Of a stretch of 64,000 nt of DNA, positions 35,446 through 42,377 are shown in pieces. The notes under the pieces were generated by a model. The model was given only the letters and a program-made list of their open reading frames with translations. It searched no databases and was not told the origin of the DNA. The translations under genes and the position numbers were made by a program. This stretch comes from an uncultured Prevotellaceae bacterium. Its GTDB lineage: Bacteria; Bacteroidota; Bacteroidia; Bacteroidales; Bacteroidaceae. The stretch is taken from positions 6,352 to 70,351 of the forward strand of contig CALAEY010000039.1 of assembly GCA_937891085.1 (NCBI GenBank). The letters are read 5' to 3'. Each line of letters opens with the position of its first letter. The stretch's first letter is position 1.

Positions 35446-37101
35446 ATGAAACGGAATTTCCACCTTATTATATATATGGTCCTGTCGCTCTTTTTGCAGT
35501 ATGCCGATAGAGCATGGGCTCAAGATACGTCTTGCCCTGTGGTCAAGGTGGAACTGGAACGTTTGCCTGATTTGAACATTCCGCGTAGCGGACATATACT
35601 GTTCTGTGCAGGCGGGGAGATGGTAATTGCAGGTGGACATACATCGGGATTCGTACTTACATCTACAGCAGAGTATTTCAGTGGAGGACAGTGGCATCTG
35701 ATGCAAATGACCTATCCGCACGACCATGGTACAGCTGTAGTGCTGAAGTCGGGGAAAGTGCTATTAGTTGGCGGATCAGAAAGTGCTTATGGCATAGGTC
35801 AGTCTTTTGGTGTGGAATACTATTATCCTGAGACGCATAGTTTCGAGGGATTCACCATCTTGGATCGGAAACGTGCCATGGCATCTGCCATTGAGACAGA
35901 CGGTGGCAAAGTGGTGGTTTCTGGTAACTGGTATGCCGATGACGACATTGATTTTTTCGATGGTAAAAGCACTTTCACGCACCTCAAAGCGGTGAGCGCT
36001 CAACGCAGTAGACCCATAATCTGTCGCATTAGTGCTGACGATGCCATATTGTTCAGCCAGTACGATACCAATGGAAAGAAGGTTGATTACATAGTGGTCG
36101 ACAGACTACAGGGAGAACCTTTCACCACACCACTGTTTGACGACTGGTCTCCGATTTCTTGGGGGTATTCAGACAATGAATTAGGCTTTATAGGTGATGA
36201 GGAGGCTGGAGTGTATGCGTATCTTTTGACAATGGAAAATAGACATGATGGTAGCTTAGGCATTGCCAAGGTGGTAGGCACAGATTTCTCATTGTTACCC
36301 ACGGCATCACCTATCCCTATGGAGGCTGGATATGGGCGTATTCAGTATTGTGGATACGTGATGGCAGATCGGCATGCGCAGCGTGGCTATGTGATGGGCA
36401 TAGGCGATGATAGTAGGCTCTATCTACTTGCCATAGATTATAGCCAGTCACCAGCCCCGTTGACGCTCTATTATACCGATCCTATAGAGGGTAAACAGAA
36501 TCCTTATATGCCAGCATTGACCCCTGAGGGCGATTTGATGTTCGCTGGTGGTATTTCCGATAGTAATTTTTCTCCTTTCTCCTCGGTCTATCTGATGCAT
36601 TTGGGGACTGAGGCTGTCGCTGCTTCTTCAGGCATAGCTTTTGGCCGATGGGTGTGGTGGCTGTTGGCACTGCTTGCTTTGGCATTGCTCACTGCCTTCT
36701 GGCTCTTCCGTCGTGGTAAGAATGAAAAGCTTGAGGAAGAGGTTACCCCATTACCAGTGGCTACTGTTGATCAAACGCTTATGAATCGTATCCACGATGT
36801 GATGCTCAACGAACAGTTGTTCCGTGATTGTGAGCTGAAGGTAGCCGACGTGGCTCAACGCTTAGATACGAATGTCAAGGATGTGTCCGAGTGCATCAAG
36901 GTGAGCCAAGGTGTCACGTTTATCCAGTTTGTCAATGGCTATCGTGTGGACTATGCTAAGCAGTTGCTCCGTCAGAATCCTGATATTAAGATAGCCGAGT
37001 TGTACATGGAGTCAGGTTTTGCCAGTGAGCGTTCCTTCTTCCGCATCTTCAAATCATTCACAGGTATGACTGCCCAGGAGTGGATGAGTCAGGAAGATTA
37101 A
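35446..37101 (+). CDS. Membrane-anchored Kelch-domain regulator with AraC-type HTH
   Basis: A 551-residue one-component transmembrane regulator. A signal peptide (HLIIYMVLSLFLQYADRAWAQ) precedes an extracytoplasmic domain of about 380 residues with Kelch-like blades (GGEMVIAGGHTSGF, SGKVLLVGGSESAYG, EGDLMFAGGISDS). One membrane segment (WVWWLLALLALALLTAFWLF) follows at about 405-425, then a basic linker and a C-terminal AraC HTH (DVAQRLDTNVKDVSECIK, SGFASERSFFRIFKSFTGM). It probably senses a periplasmic ligand and controls nearby genes; the small-peptide/lipoprotein pair immediately downstream is the natural candidate. A terminator in repeat copy A follows. Confidence 0.85.
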   Translation: MKRNFHLIIYMVLSLFLQYADRAWAQDTSCPVVKVELERLPDLNIPRSGHILFCAGGEMVIAGGHTSGFVLTSTAEYFSGGQWHLMQMTYPHDHGTAVVLKSGKVLLVGGSESAYGIGQSFGVEYYYPETHSFEGFTILDRKRAMASAIETDGGKVVVSGNWYADDDIDFFDGKSTFTHLKAVSAQRSRPIICRISADDAILFSQYDTNGKKVDYIVVDRLQGEPFTTPLFDDWSPISWGYSDNELGFIGDEEAGVYAYLLTMENRHDGSLGIAKVVGTDFSLLPTASPIPMEAGYGRIQYCGYVMADRHAQRGYVMGIGDDSRLYLLAIDYSQSPAPLTLYYTDPIEGKQNPYMPALTPEGDLMFAGGISDSNFSPFSSVYLMHLGTEAVAASSGIAFGRWVWWLLALLALALLTAFWLFRRGKNEKLEEEVTPLPVATVDQTLMNRIHDVMLNEQLFRDCELKVADVAQRLDTNVKDVSECIKVSQGVTFIQFVNGYRVDYAKQLLRQNPDIKIAELYMESGFASERSFFRIFKSFTGMTAQEWMSQED

Positions 37102-37180
37102 CCTCCTTTATCTCGTATAGTTGTAATAAATCGACTGCCAAAACATAAAATGGCAGTCGTTTTTCTGATTTTGGCAGTCC

Positions 37181-37206
37181 TTTGTCAAAGGTATTATATA
37201 CATTTG
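37181..37206 (+). promoter_or_regulatory. Promoter in repeat copy A
   Basis: TACATTTG (37199-37206) is a perfect -7 element. The nearest TTTG (37181-37184) is 14 bases upstream, shorter than usual, so the -33 assignment is uncertain. It should drive the small peptide and lipoprotein. Confidence 0.55.
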
Positions 37207-37310
37207 CAGCGTCAGCGTGTCTGACATGGCAAGTGTATGGTTACAAGATTTAACATATCTCACGGCATTTTTCCTGACATAAAGTTTGGAGAAGTGGCAT
37301 ATTTTGTTAG

Positions 37311-37358
37311 AACGAACGAACGAACGAACGAACGAACGAACGAACGAACGAACGAACG
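37311..37358 (+). repeat. (AACG)12 tetranucleotide tract
   Basis: Twelve perfect AACG units flanked by TTAGAACGAACG and CGTTAGTTCTAA, which are near reverse complements. It lies in the predicted 5' untranslated region. Homologous tracts have 8 units (44049) and 2 units (40642). Confidence 0.95.
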
Positions 37359-37383
37359 TTAGTTCTAAACATTTATATGGCGA

Positions 37384-37464
37384 GCTGCGTAGCAGCAAGC
37401 CTATAGTAGTGCCAGTGGCACGGATATCTCCCAAGGTGGAGATAGCCGCGCCACTGGCTTTTTT
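37384..37464 (+). terminator. Leader hairpins and terminator-like attenuator A
   Basis: A small hairpin GCTGC-GTA-GCAGC (37384-37396) precedes a long one (37411-37458). In the latter GCCAGTGGC pairs with GCCACTGGC, CGG with CCG and TATCTCC with GGAGATA, followed by TTTTTT. It lies between the promoter and the small-peptide gene, so read-through must be controlled or partial. Confidence 0.75.
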
Positions 37465-37515
37465 CTGCCTATTGGACTATCAATGAATATTTACCATTAA
37501 AAAGCGGAGGTTCTT

Positions 37516-37653
37516 ATGAAAAAACTCTATGAGGCACCAGAGGTGCAAGTGATTGACATGGAGGTTCAGAGCGTGATTGCTCAGAGCCCTATCGGCGGTG
37601 TTGGCGGCAACGACCCTTACGGAAGTGGTAGCGACCCCTTCAATAATTTCTGA
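37516..37653 (+). CDS. Small Gly-rich peptide, leader-like (peptide A)
   Basis: A 45-residue peptide: MKKLYEAPEVQVIDMEVQ, then SVIAQSPIGG and a Gly/Asp/Asn-rich tail ending PFNNF. It has an unusually good ribosome-binding site for this phylum (GCGGAGG, 37504-37510). It shares YEAPxVQVIxME and the A/S-x-S-P break with peptide D at 44220. It is 34 bp before the lipoprotein gene. The conserved front with a diverged Gly-rich back looks like a RiPP-type precursor or a short regulatory peptide; no modifying enzyme is adjacent. I do not know a named family. Confidence 0.65.
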   Translation: MKKLYEAPEVQVIDMEVQSVIAQSPIGGVGGNDPYGSGSDPFNNF

Positions 37654-37687
37654 TGTGTAACGCTTAAACGAAGAAAGGATTTACAGT

Positions 37688-39172
37688 ATGAAAAACTTTA
37701 AGACTTTATCTGGCATGATGGCCGTGGCTCTGATGGCCGCCTCATGCGCCAACGACGTGAATGAAGTGCTGACTCCCGAGGCCCCTGCGCAGCAGGGCTA
37801 CCACTTCATTGCCACCATTGCCCCGAAGACGTTCGATGCCACCACCCGAACGCTGCTGAAGGAGGAAGATGACAACAGCCTCAGCTCCACATGGGTAGTG
37901 GAGGATGAGATTCTTATCGAATACTTGGCAGATGCATCAGAACTTGCCCAAGTAACAGCCAGGGTAACAGCGGTAGCTGCAGACGGCAGCGCCACCATCG
38001 AGGCCAATTTAACAATAGAGCCGTACGACACAGGTGCTGAATTTAATGCCGACCTTACATATCCAGCCAGCGATCCTCAATTTGCAAATCAGGATGGTAC
38101 GCTCAGCGCAGCTCGTGACCTGCGTTATGGTCAGGCCAAACTGAAGGCCGATGGTAGTAAGATCACTTTCGCTGGTACGCCATCACTCGAAGCAGAGGGT
38201 TCCATCTTTAAATTCACGATGAAAGATTTGAAGGAGGCCGCCACCAATGTCGATAAGCTGGTAATCAGCAGCAAGGACTACTGGGATGAAGACGACGGCC
38301 TTACCATCACCGTCACCCCTACCGCAGCGGCAAGCGAGCTTTACGTCACCATACCTATACCTGATACCGGCAGTGTGCATACCTTCTGGTTCGAGGCTAC
38401 GAGCGGCAGCTCGCCATACATCGCTCAGGCTACAGGCTCACTTGAAATCGGCTATTACTACCAGAGCACGCTGAAGATGGCCACCCTGGGTGACCTGATG
38501 AACAGCGACGGCTCTTTCAGTGCAGAGAAAGAAGATGGCAAGACCCCTATTGGTGTGATAGCCTACCTGGGCAACGATGCCACAGTGGAGAGCGCCGCCG
38601 ATGGTGGCGGCCACGGCTTGGTGCTGGCGTTGAAGAATGCAGCCAACAGTGTGATTTGGGGCAGTAACGCTACCGCCTGGCAGTTTGGTGAGGATTTTAA
38701 GGTGACGGATAGGGATGCCTTGCTGCGCACCAAGAATGTGAGCGGCTACAGCAACACCAAGGACATAGGTACGGAAGACTTCCCTGTTGCCTACGCAGCA
38801 TTGAACTACATTGCCACAGCCCCCCCAGGCACCACAGGCTGGTTCCTGCCCAGTGCGCAGCAGTGGGTGAAGATGATGACGGGCCTCGGTGGCCTGAGCG
38901 AGACTGACATTGTATGGGAGTCATGGTTCGACAATAATCACACCGCTGCCGACAAGTGGGAGGCAGCCCTGGAGAAGGCTGGTGAGGGCAACTATGACAG
39001 CGTGACGAGCCATTCCCTGTGGTACTGGTCGAGTTCCGAGTATAGCCAGCGCAACGTTGTGCGCGTGTTCATCAACGCTACCCTCACTGGCGATGGATAC
39101 GGTTTCAGCGTGTACCACGGCGATAAGAGCTACAGGTACGACCGTTGGGTTCGTTCCGTCCTCGCCTTCTGA
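37688..39172 (+). CDS. Surface lipoprotein with FISUMP/C-type-lectin-like C-terminus (lipoprotein A)
   Basis: A 494-residue lipoprotein with lipobox MAASC. The N-terminal half (ATIAPKTFDATTRT and onward) resembles fimbrillin-like or Mfa-like beta-sandwich lipoproteins. From about residue 285 the protein has the DUF1566/FISUMP pattern GWFLPSAQQWVKMM, YWSSSEYSQRN and a terminal WVRSVLAF. This C-type-lectin-like fold is also used by diversity-generating retroelement targets. It follows peptide A by 34 bp and has a strong terminator downstream. Its role is probably surface binding; the ligand is unknown. Confidence 0.75.
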   Translation: MKNFKTLSGMMAVALMAASCANDVNEVLTPEAPAQQGYHFIATIAPKTFDATTRTLLKEEDDNSLSSTWVVEDEILIEYLADASELAQVTARVTAVAADGSATIEANLTIEPYDTGAEFNADLTYPASDPQFANQDGTLSAARDLRYGQAKLKADGSKITFAGTPSLEAEGSIFKFTMKDLKEAATNVDKLVISSKDYWDEDDGLTITVTPTAAASELYVTIPIPDTGSVHTFWFEATSGSSPYIAQATGSLEIGYYYQSTLKMATLGDLMNSDGSFSAEKEDGKTPIGVIAYLGNDATVESAADGGGHGLVLALKNAANSVIWGSNATAWQFGEDFKVTDRDALLRTKNVSGYSNTKDIGTEDFPVAYAALNYIATAPPGTTGWFLPSAQQWVKMMTGLGGLSETDIVWESWFDNNHTAADKWEAALEKAGEGNYDSVTSHSLWYWSSSEYSQRNVVRVFINATLTGDGYGFSVYHGDKSYRYDRWVRSVLAF

Positions 39173-39177
39173 TGCAG

Positions 39178-39207
39178 AGTTTAGGGTTTGAGCTTAGAGC
39201 TTAGAAC
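39178..39207 (+). repeat. ~7-bp repeat run after lipoprotein A
   Basis: gagtttagggtttgagc followed by ttagagcttagaac: TTTAGAG/TTAGAGC-type phrases directly after the stop. Confidence 0.6.
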
Positions 39208-39213
39208 ATATCT

Positions 39214-39260
39214 GGCAGCGGCCACCCCCACGCACGGGGCATGGCCGCTGCCTACTTTTT
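39214..39260 (+). terminator. Terminator of the lipoprotein A unit
   Basis: GGCAGCGGCCA (39214-39224) pairs with TGGCCGCTGCC (39242-39252), CCCC with GGGG inside, followed by tacttttt. Confidence 0.85.
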
Positions 39261-39457
39261 AGGATAACAGGTGCCCTTCATCAGACATCCCTTCTTCCCC
39301 TTGATGCAAGATTCTCTGCATCTTTACATCATGGCAAGTGAACAATCACTCCGCAACTGCGAAAACAAAACGATGCAGTTGCGGAGTATTTTTCTGTGTG
39401 TAGTCGCAACATTTGTAAAAAAAAACATGATTTCTTCTTATTGATTAAAAAATAGAT

Positions 39458-39465
39458 TACATTTG
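39458..39465 (+). promoter_or_regulatory. -7 promoter element of the DUF3791/DUF3990 trio
   Basis: TACATTTG, exact TAnnTTTG, 28 bases before the ATG at 39493; TTG lies 14 bases further upstream (39441). The preceding 39261-39457 is otherwise without a gene. Confidence 0.6.
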
Positions 39466-39492
39466 CATGAAATATCAGTAATAGTTGCAAGA

Positions 39493-39711
39493 ATGGATTA
39501 CCAGAGTTTGAACTTTGTTATCTTCTGTGTGGGAAGTGTGGCAGATGCATTGAAAATGAGTGCAAAAGATGTATATCGCCGGATGAAAGAAGGTGATATC
39601 ATCTCGTCGTACATTGTTCCGTGCTATGATGTGCTGCATACATTCTCGCGTGAGTATATCGTTGCAGACCTGGTGGACTTGATGCAAAAGAAAGGAGTCT
39701 TAGCTGAGTAA
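39493..39711 (+). CDS. DUF3791 family protein (first copy)
   Basis: A 72-residue protein; the ATG at 39493 (MDYQSLNFVIFC) is preferred because the upstream extension overlaps the promoter. SAKDVYRRMKEGDIISSYIVPCYDVLHTFSREYIVADLVDLM is the DUF3791 signature. The stop overlaps the start of the DUF3990 gene. Together with the next two genes it forms the recurrent order DUF3791-DUF3990-DUF3791. A toxin-antitoxin role, with DUF3791 as antitoxin, is only an inference from gene size, overlap and order. Confidence 0.8.
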   Translation: MDYQSLNFVIFCVGSVADALKMSAKDVYRRMKEGDIISSYIVPCYDVLHTFSREYIVADLVDLMQKKGVLAE

Positions 39712-40181
39712 TGATAGTTTTTCACACATCTAATATCGAGGTGGCTCATCCAGATATAAAGCATTCTAGGGATTATTTGGACTTCGGGCGTGGGTTCTAT
39801 CTTACTAAATTAGAAGAACAAGCTCGAAGCTATGGACAGAGATTCATCAGAAGAGATGAACCTGCTATTATGAATATTTATGAATTATCTGAAGTGACAG
39901 TCTACTTCTCTTACCATCTTTTTTCAGCCTATGATTGGGAATGGCTAGACTTTATTGCTGCTTGTAGGAAAGGGCTGCCTCATCCGACCTTTGACATTAT
40001 CGAGGGGGGTATTGCCGACGATCAGGTTTTTGACACTGTAGATCTTTATCTCACAGGAGTGTACTCACGTGAGCAAGCTCTCGATCAGTTGCGTTTCAAG
40101 CAGCCAAATCATCAGCTATGTATTACCTCACAGCAAGCCCTTGATGATCATCTACATTTTGTTAAATCCGTTATTTTGTAG
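39711..40181 (+). CDS. DUF3990 family protein
   Basis: A 156-residue protein matching DUF3990: MIVFHTSNIEVAHPDIKHSRDYLDFGRGFYLTKLEEQA at the N-terminus and a QLCITSQQALD segment near the C-terminus. H5-T6 and the FGRGFYLT block recall the NAD-binding core of ADP-ribosyltransferase-like folds, so a NAD-using toxin is a reasonable guess, but no activity is known to me. It overlaps the first DUF3791 gene by 1 base and is 3 bp before the second. GC is lower than in the flanking core genes. Confidence 0.78.
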   Translation: MIVFHTSNIEVAHPDIKHSRDYLDFGRGFYLTKLEEQARSYGQRFIRRDEPAIMNIYELSEVTVYFSYHLFSAYDWEWLDFIAACRKGLPHPTFDIIEGGIADDQVFDTVDLYLTGVYSREQALDQLRFKQPNHQLCITSQQALDDHLHFVKSVIL

Positions 40182-40184
40182 ATT

Positions 40185-40406
40185 ATGAAAGCCAATAAAA
40201 TACTTCTTCAACGCAAATATGCCCGGATAGTCCGATTGTTTGCTGAGAGAGCTGACCTTACTTTTGAACAAGCTCTGGATTTCTTCTATAGCTCAAAGAC
40301 TTTTGAGCTGCTTTCCGAAGGGGTGGCTGATATGCATTGCTTCAGTGATGAGTATTTGGCAGAAGAATTGCAGATAGAAATGAATAAGAAAAATCAAGAG
40401 CCTTGA
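40185..40406 (+). CDS. DUF3791 family protein (second copy)
   Basis: A 73-residue protein with the DUF3791 layout (RKYARIVRLFAERADLTFEQALDFFYSSKTFELLSEGVADMHCFSDEYLAEEL). It differs strongly from the first copy, so they are probably not a recent duplication. It ends the trio; the terminator of repeat copy B follows after about 55 bases. Confidence 0.75.
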   Translation: MKANKILLQRKYARIVRLFAERADLTFEQALDFFYSSKTFELLSEGVADMHCFSDEYLAEELQIEMNKKNQEP

Positions 40407-40457
40407 ATGGCAAAGCACTCTACACCCTTTTACTCTTATTTTTTATTGCGAAAGGTT

Positions 40458-40656
40458 AAAATCGACTGCCAAAACAGAAAGTGGCAGTCGTTTTTCTGAT
40501 TTTGGCAGTCTTTTGTCAAAGGTATTATATACATTAGCAGCGTCAGCGTGTCTGACATGGCAAGTGTATGGTTACAAGATTTAACATGTCTCACGGCAGT
40601 TTTACTGACATAAAGTTTGGAGAAGTGGCATATTTTGTTAGAACGAACGTTAGTTC
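40458..40656 (+). repeat. Accessory-island repeat, copy B (promoter element altered)
   Basis: About 96% identical to copies A and D by eye from the terminator stem through the AACG tract, which has only 2 units (40642-40649) inside the palindrome AGAACnAACGTTnGTTCT. The -7 element reads TACATTAG instead of TACATTTG. The leader hairpins, peptide and lipoprotein are absent; a convergent ATPase gene follows directly. Confidence 0.85.
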
Positions 40657-40681
40657 TTTCTTAGCCCAAAGTAAAACAATC

Positions 40682-41854
40682 TCAGTATGCCAGCCCAAAT
40701 GCCCATAATGGAAGAATGTTTCCAGAGCCAAACTCTATGTCGTCTCTTACCACATATCCATCAGAGGCACTAGAAATCTGCTTTTTCCCCTTCCTCTTCC
40801 CCCCGACTTCAAAGGTCTTTCCATCTATCTCAAAGTCACTGATACGAGAACTGATGACATCAGTTGTCACACGCATTTGGTTGTAGAAGAACGTTTCGCG
40901 GATGTTCCCTATATCTGTAGATTCCCCTCCCAGGAGATATGCTATTGTGGCATTGTCTAAATAGACTTTTTCTACCTTCCCTATGCCTCTGATGCCACCT
41001 GTGTCATCACGTAACTGACCTATCATGCCAGCTTGTTCCATGTAGAGGAAATAGTCTGGCAATACGTTCCGGCTGACACCTATAATTGTCGCTATTGAGT
41101 CCATTACGGGCTTGAAAGGTACACTTTGTGCTATCACAGCAAGTAGCTTTTTAAGTTTTCTGCCTGTTGATGCATTCATCTTGGCATAGAGAGGTATATC
41201 TACTTCCATTGTCTGGTTGATTACCTGTCTGAGTCTCAACTCAAAGCTGCTCTCTGTAGCGAAGGGGTAATAGCCTCTGATTAAATAGTCTCGAAATAAA
41301 GGCAGTGGATGGTCAATTCCAGTCAGCTTTGCTTTTTGCTCAAGGATATCCTTCAATGTATAGACGGGAACCTCTATTTGGTGGAACAGTCCTAAATACT
41401 CTCTAAACGAAAGTCCCTGCATCATAAATATAGGAGCCCGTCGGCTGAGGTCTGCATAGCCTTTATAGATATCAAGTACTGATGACCCTGTGAAACCTAC
41501 TTTTATATCAGGGTGAGAGTCGTAAATCTGTTTCAGCTCTCGTGACCAGTTCTCGTATTTATGTATTTCATCGATAAAGATCTGCTCGCCCCCTTCTTTG
41601 GCAAATTCGTCTACAAGCTCTACCAGCGTATGGGAAGAGAAGTATAGGTGATCTGCTGATACATAGAACATACTGTGGTCTCCTATGTGTTCTTTGATGT
41701 ATTGCAAAATCATGGTAGATTTGCCCACTCCTCGTGGACCAACAAGTCCGAACATCCGTGTTTGCCAACTTACTTGGCCGTACATATAGCGATGGAAAAC
41801 AGAGACAGTCTGTTGCAATTGTCCTTCCATATAGGCAGTTAATGAGAGATCCAT
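40682..41854 (-). CDS. AAA ATPase of the DUF4143 type (AAA_14)
   Basis: A 390-residue P-loop ATPase; the ATG at 41854 (MDLSLTAYMEGQLQ) is chosen over an in-frame upstream codon. Walker A is GPRGVGKSTM near residue 40, and Walker B is EQIFIDEIHKYENW. GFTGSSVLDIYKG, APIFMMQGLSFREYL and the C-terminal nuclease-like segment (FEIDGKTFEVGGKRKGKKQ) are typical of AAA_14/DUF4143 proteins. These are abundant in Bacteroidales and of unknown function. It is the only gene on the minus strand within the island. The lower GC of this segment suggests acquisition. Confidence 0.85.
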   Translation of the reverse strand: MDLSLTAYMEGQLQQTVSVFHRYMYGQVSWQTRMFGLVGPRGVGKSTMILQYIKEHIGDHSMFYVSADHLYFSSHTLVELVDEFAKEGGEQIFIDEIHKYENWSRELKQIYDSHPDIKVGFTGSSVLDIYKGYADLSRRAPIFMMQGLSFREYLGLFHQIEVPVYTLKDILEQKAKLTGIDHPLPLFRDYLIRGYYPFATESSFELRLRQVINQTMEVDIPLYAKMNASTGRKLKKLLAVIAQSVPFKPVMDSIATIIGVSRNVLPDYFLYMEQAGMIGQLRDDTGGIRGIGKVEKVYLDNATIAYLLGGESTDIGNIRETFFYNQMRVTTDVISSRISDFEIDGKTFEVGGKRKGKKQISSASDGYVVRDDIEFGSGNILPLWAFGLAY

Positions 41855-41963
41855 AGCCGTTTGTTTTTTATTAATTCTCGATGCAAATATACGCAAATTG
41901 CACTATAATTATGCAAAATTGTAAAAAAAATGCACTACAATTGTGCAAAGATAAGTACGTTGC

Positions 41964-42030
41964 GTAATAAATCGACTGCCAAAACAGAAAATGGCAGTTG
42001 TTTTTCTGATTTTGGCAGTCCTTTGTCAAA
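41964..42030 (+). repeat. Accessory-island repeat, copy C (5' fragment)
   Basis: Only the first ~65 bases are present: the two-arm terminator region up to tttgtcaaa, with TGGCAGTTG in place of TGGCAGTCG. It then diverges, so the promoter and leader are missing. Confidence 0.8.
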
Positions 42031-42060
42031 TAATATGGATTCCTGACCATTTCTCCCTCC

Positions 42061-42130
42061 CGAGGAAAAAATATTTTCCTCGCGTAGTAGGAAAAATACC
42101 TCCTCGTGGCAGGAAAAACTGCCTCGCAGG
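42061..42130. repeat. Cluster of AGGAAAAA-loop hairpins
   Basis: CGAGGAAAA/TTTTCCTCG (42061-42082) is followed by GTAGGAAAAATAC and GGCAG-GAAAAA-CTGCC. These are three successive small hairpins built on the same word. Confidence 0.5.
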
Positions 42131-42223
42131 GTCACCATCTTCTAAGTGCGTAGCACTTTTCTTTATTTCTTTTGGGCTGTGCCCACACGTTTGGTGATAG
42201 AAAATACAGTCAGACGATGTCTT

Positions 42224-42311
42224 GGGCGAAATCTGTCTCTTTTCTGGTAGATTTCGCCCGAAATTAATGTAGTATGGGCGAAATCTGTCTCTTTTTGGGT
42301 ATATTTCGCCC
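42224..42311 (+). repeat. Two tandem 36-bp hairpins (52-bp period)
   Basis: Hairpin 1: GGGCGAAATCT (42224-42234) with AGATTTCGCCC (42249-42259). Hairpin 2: GGGCGAAAT (42276-42284) with ATTTCGCCC (42303-42311). They are directly upstream of the ATPase promoter and could be operators. Confidence 0.7.
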
Positions 42312-42341
42312 GAAATGGTTGTTCTTTTTAATTAAAACCAT

Positions 42342-42349
42342 TATCTTTG
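42342..42349 (+). promoter_or_regulatory. -7 promoter element of the second ATPase
   Basis: TATCTTTG; a GTTG lies 20 bases upstream (42318-42321). The ATG is 29 bases downstream. Confidence 0.6.
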
Positions 42350-42377
42350 AGCCGTCACAACTTAAAAAGAAACGGTA

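Larger units (their letters stand above)
37127..37370 (+). repeat. Accessory-island repeat, copy A (full)
   Basis: Starts with a 9-bp terminator stem (CGACTGCCA 37132-37140, TGGCAGTCG 37151-37159, T5). A second arm, TTTTGGCAGTC, can pair alternatively with GACTGCCAAAA. Next come the -7 element TACATTTG (37199-37206), the hairpin GTCAG-CGTGT-CTGAC (37211-37225), about 85 conserved bases, and (AACG)12. By eye it differs from copy D at only 2 of about 180 bases before the AACG tract. Confidence 0.88.

Noticed and set aside
37108..37434. A minus-strand frame with repeated SFVR units
   Set aside because: Produced by reading the (AACG)n tract in antisense; no start context or homologous frame retained across copies apart from the repeat itself.
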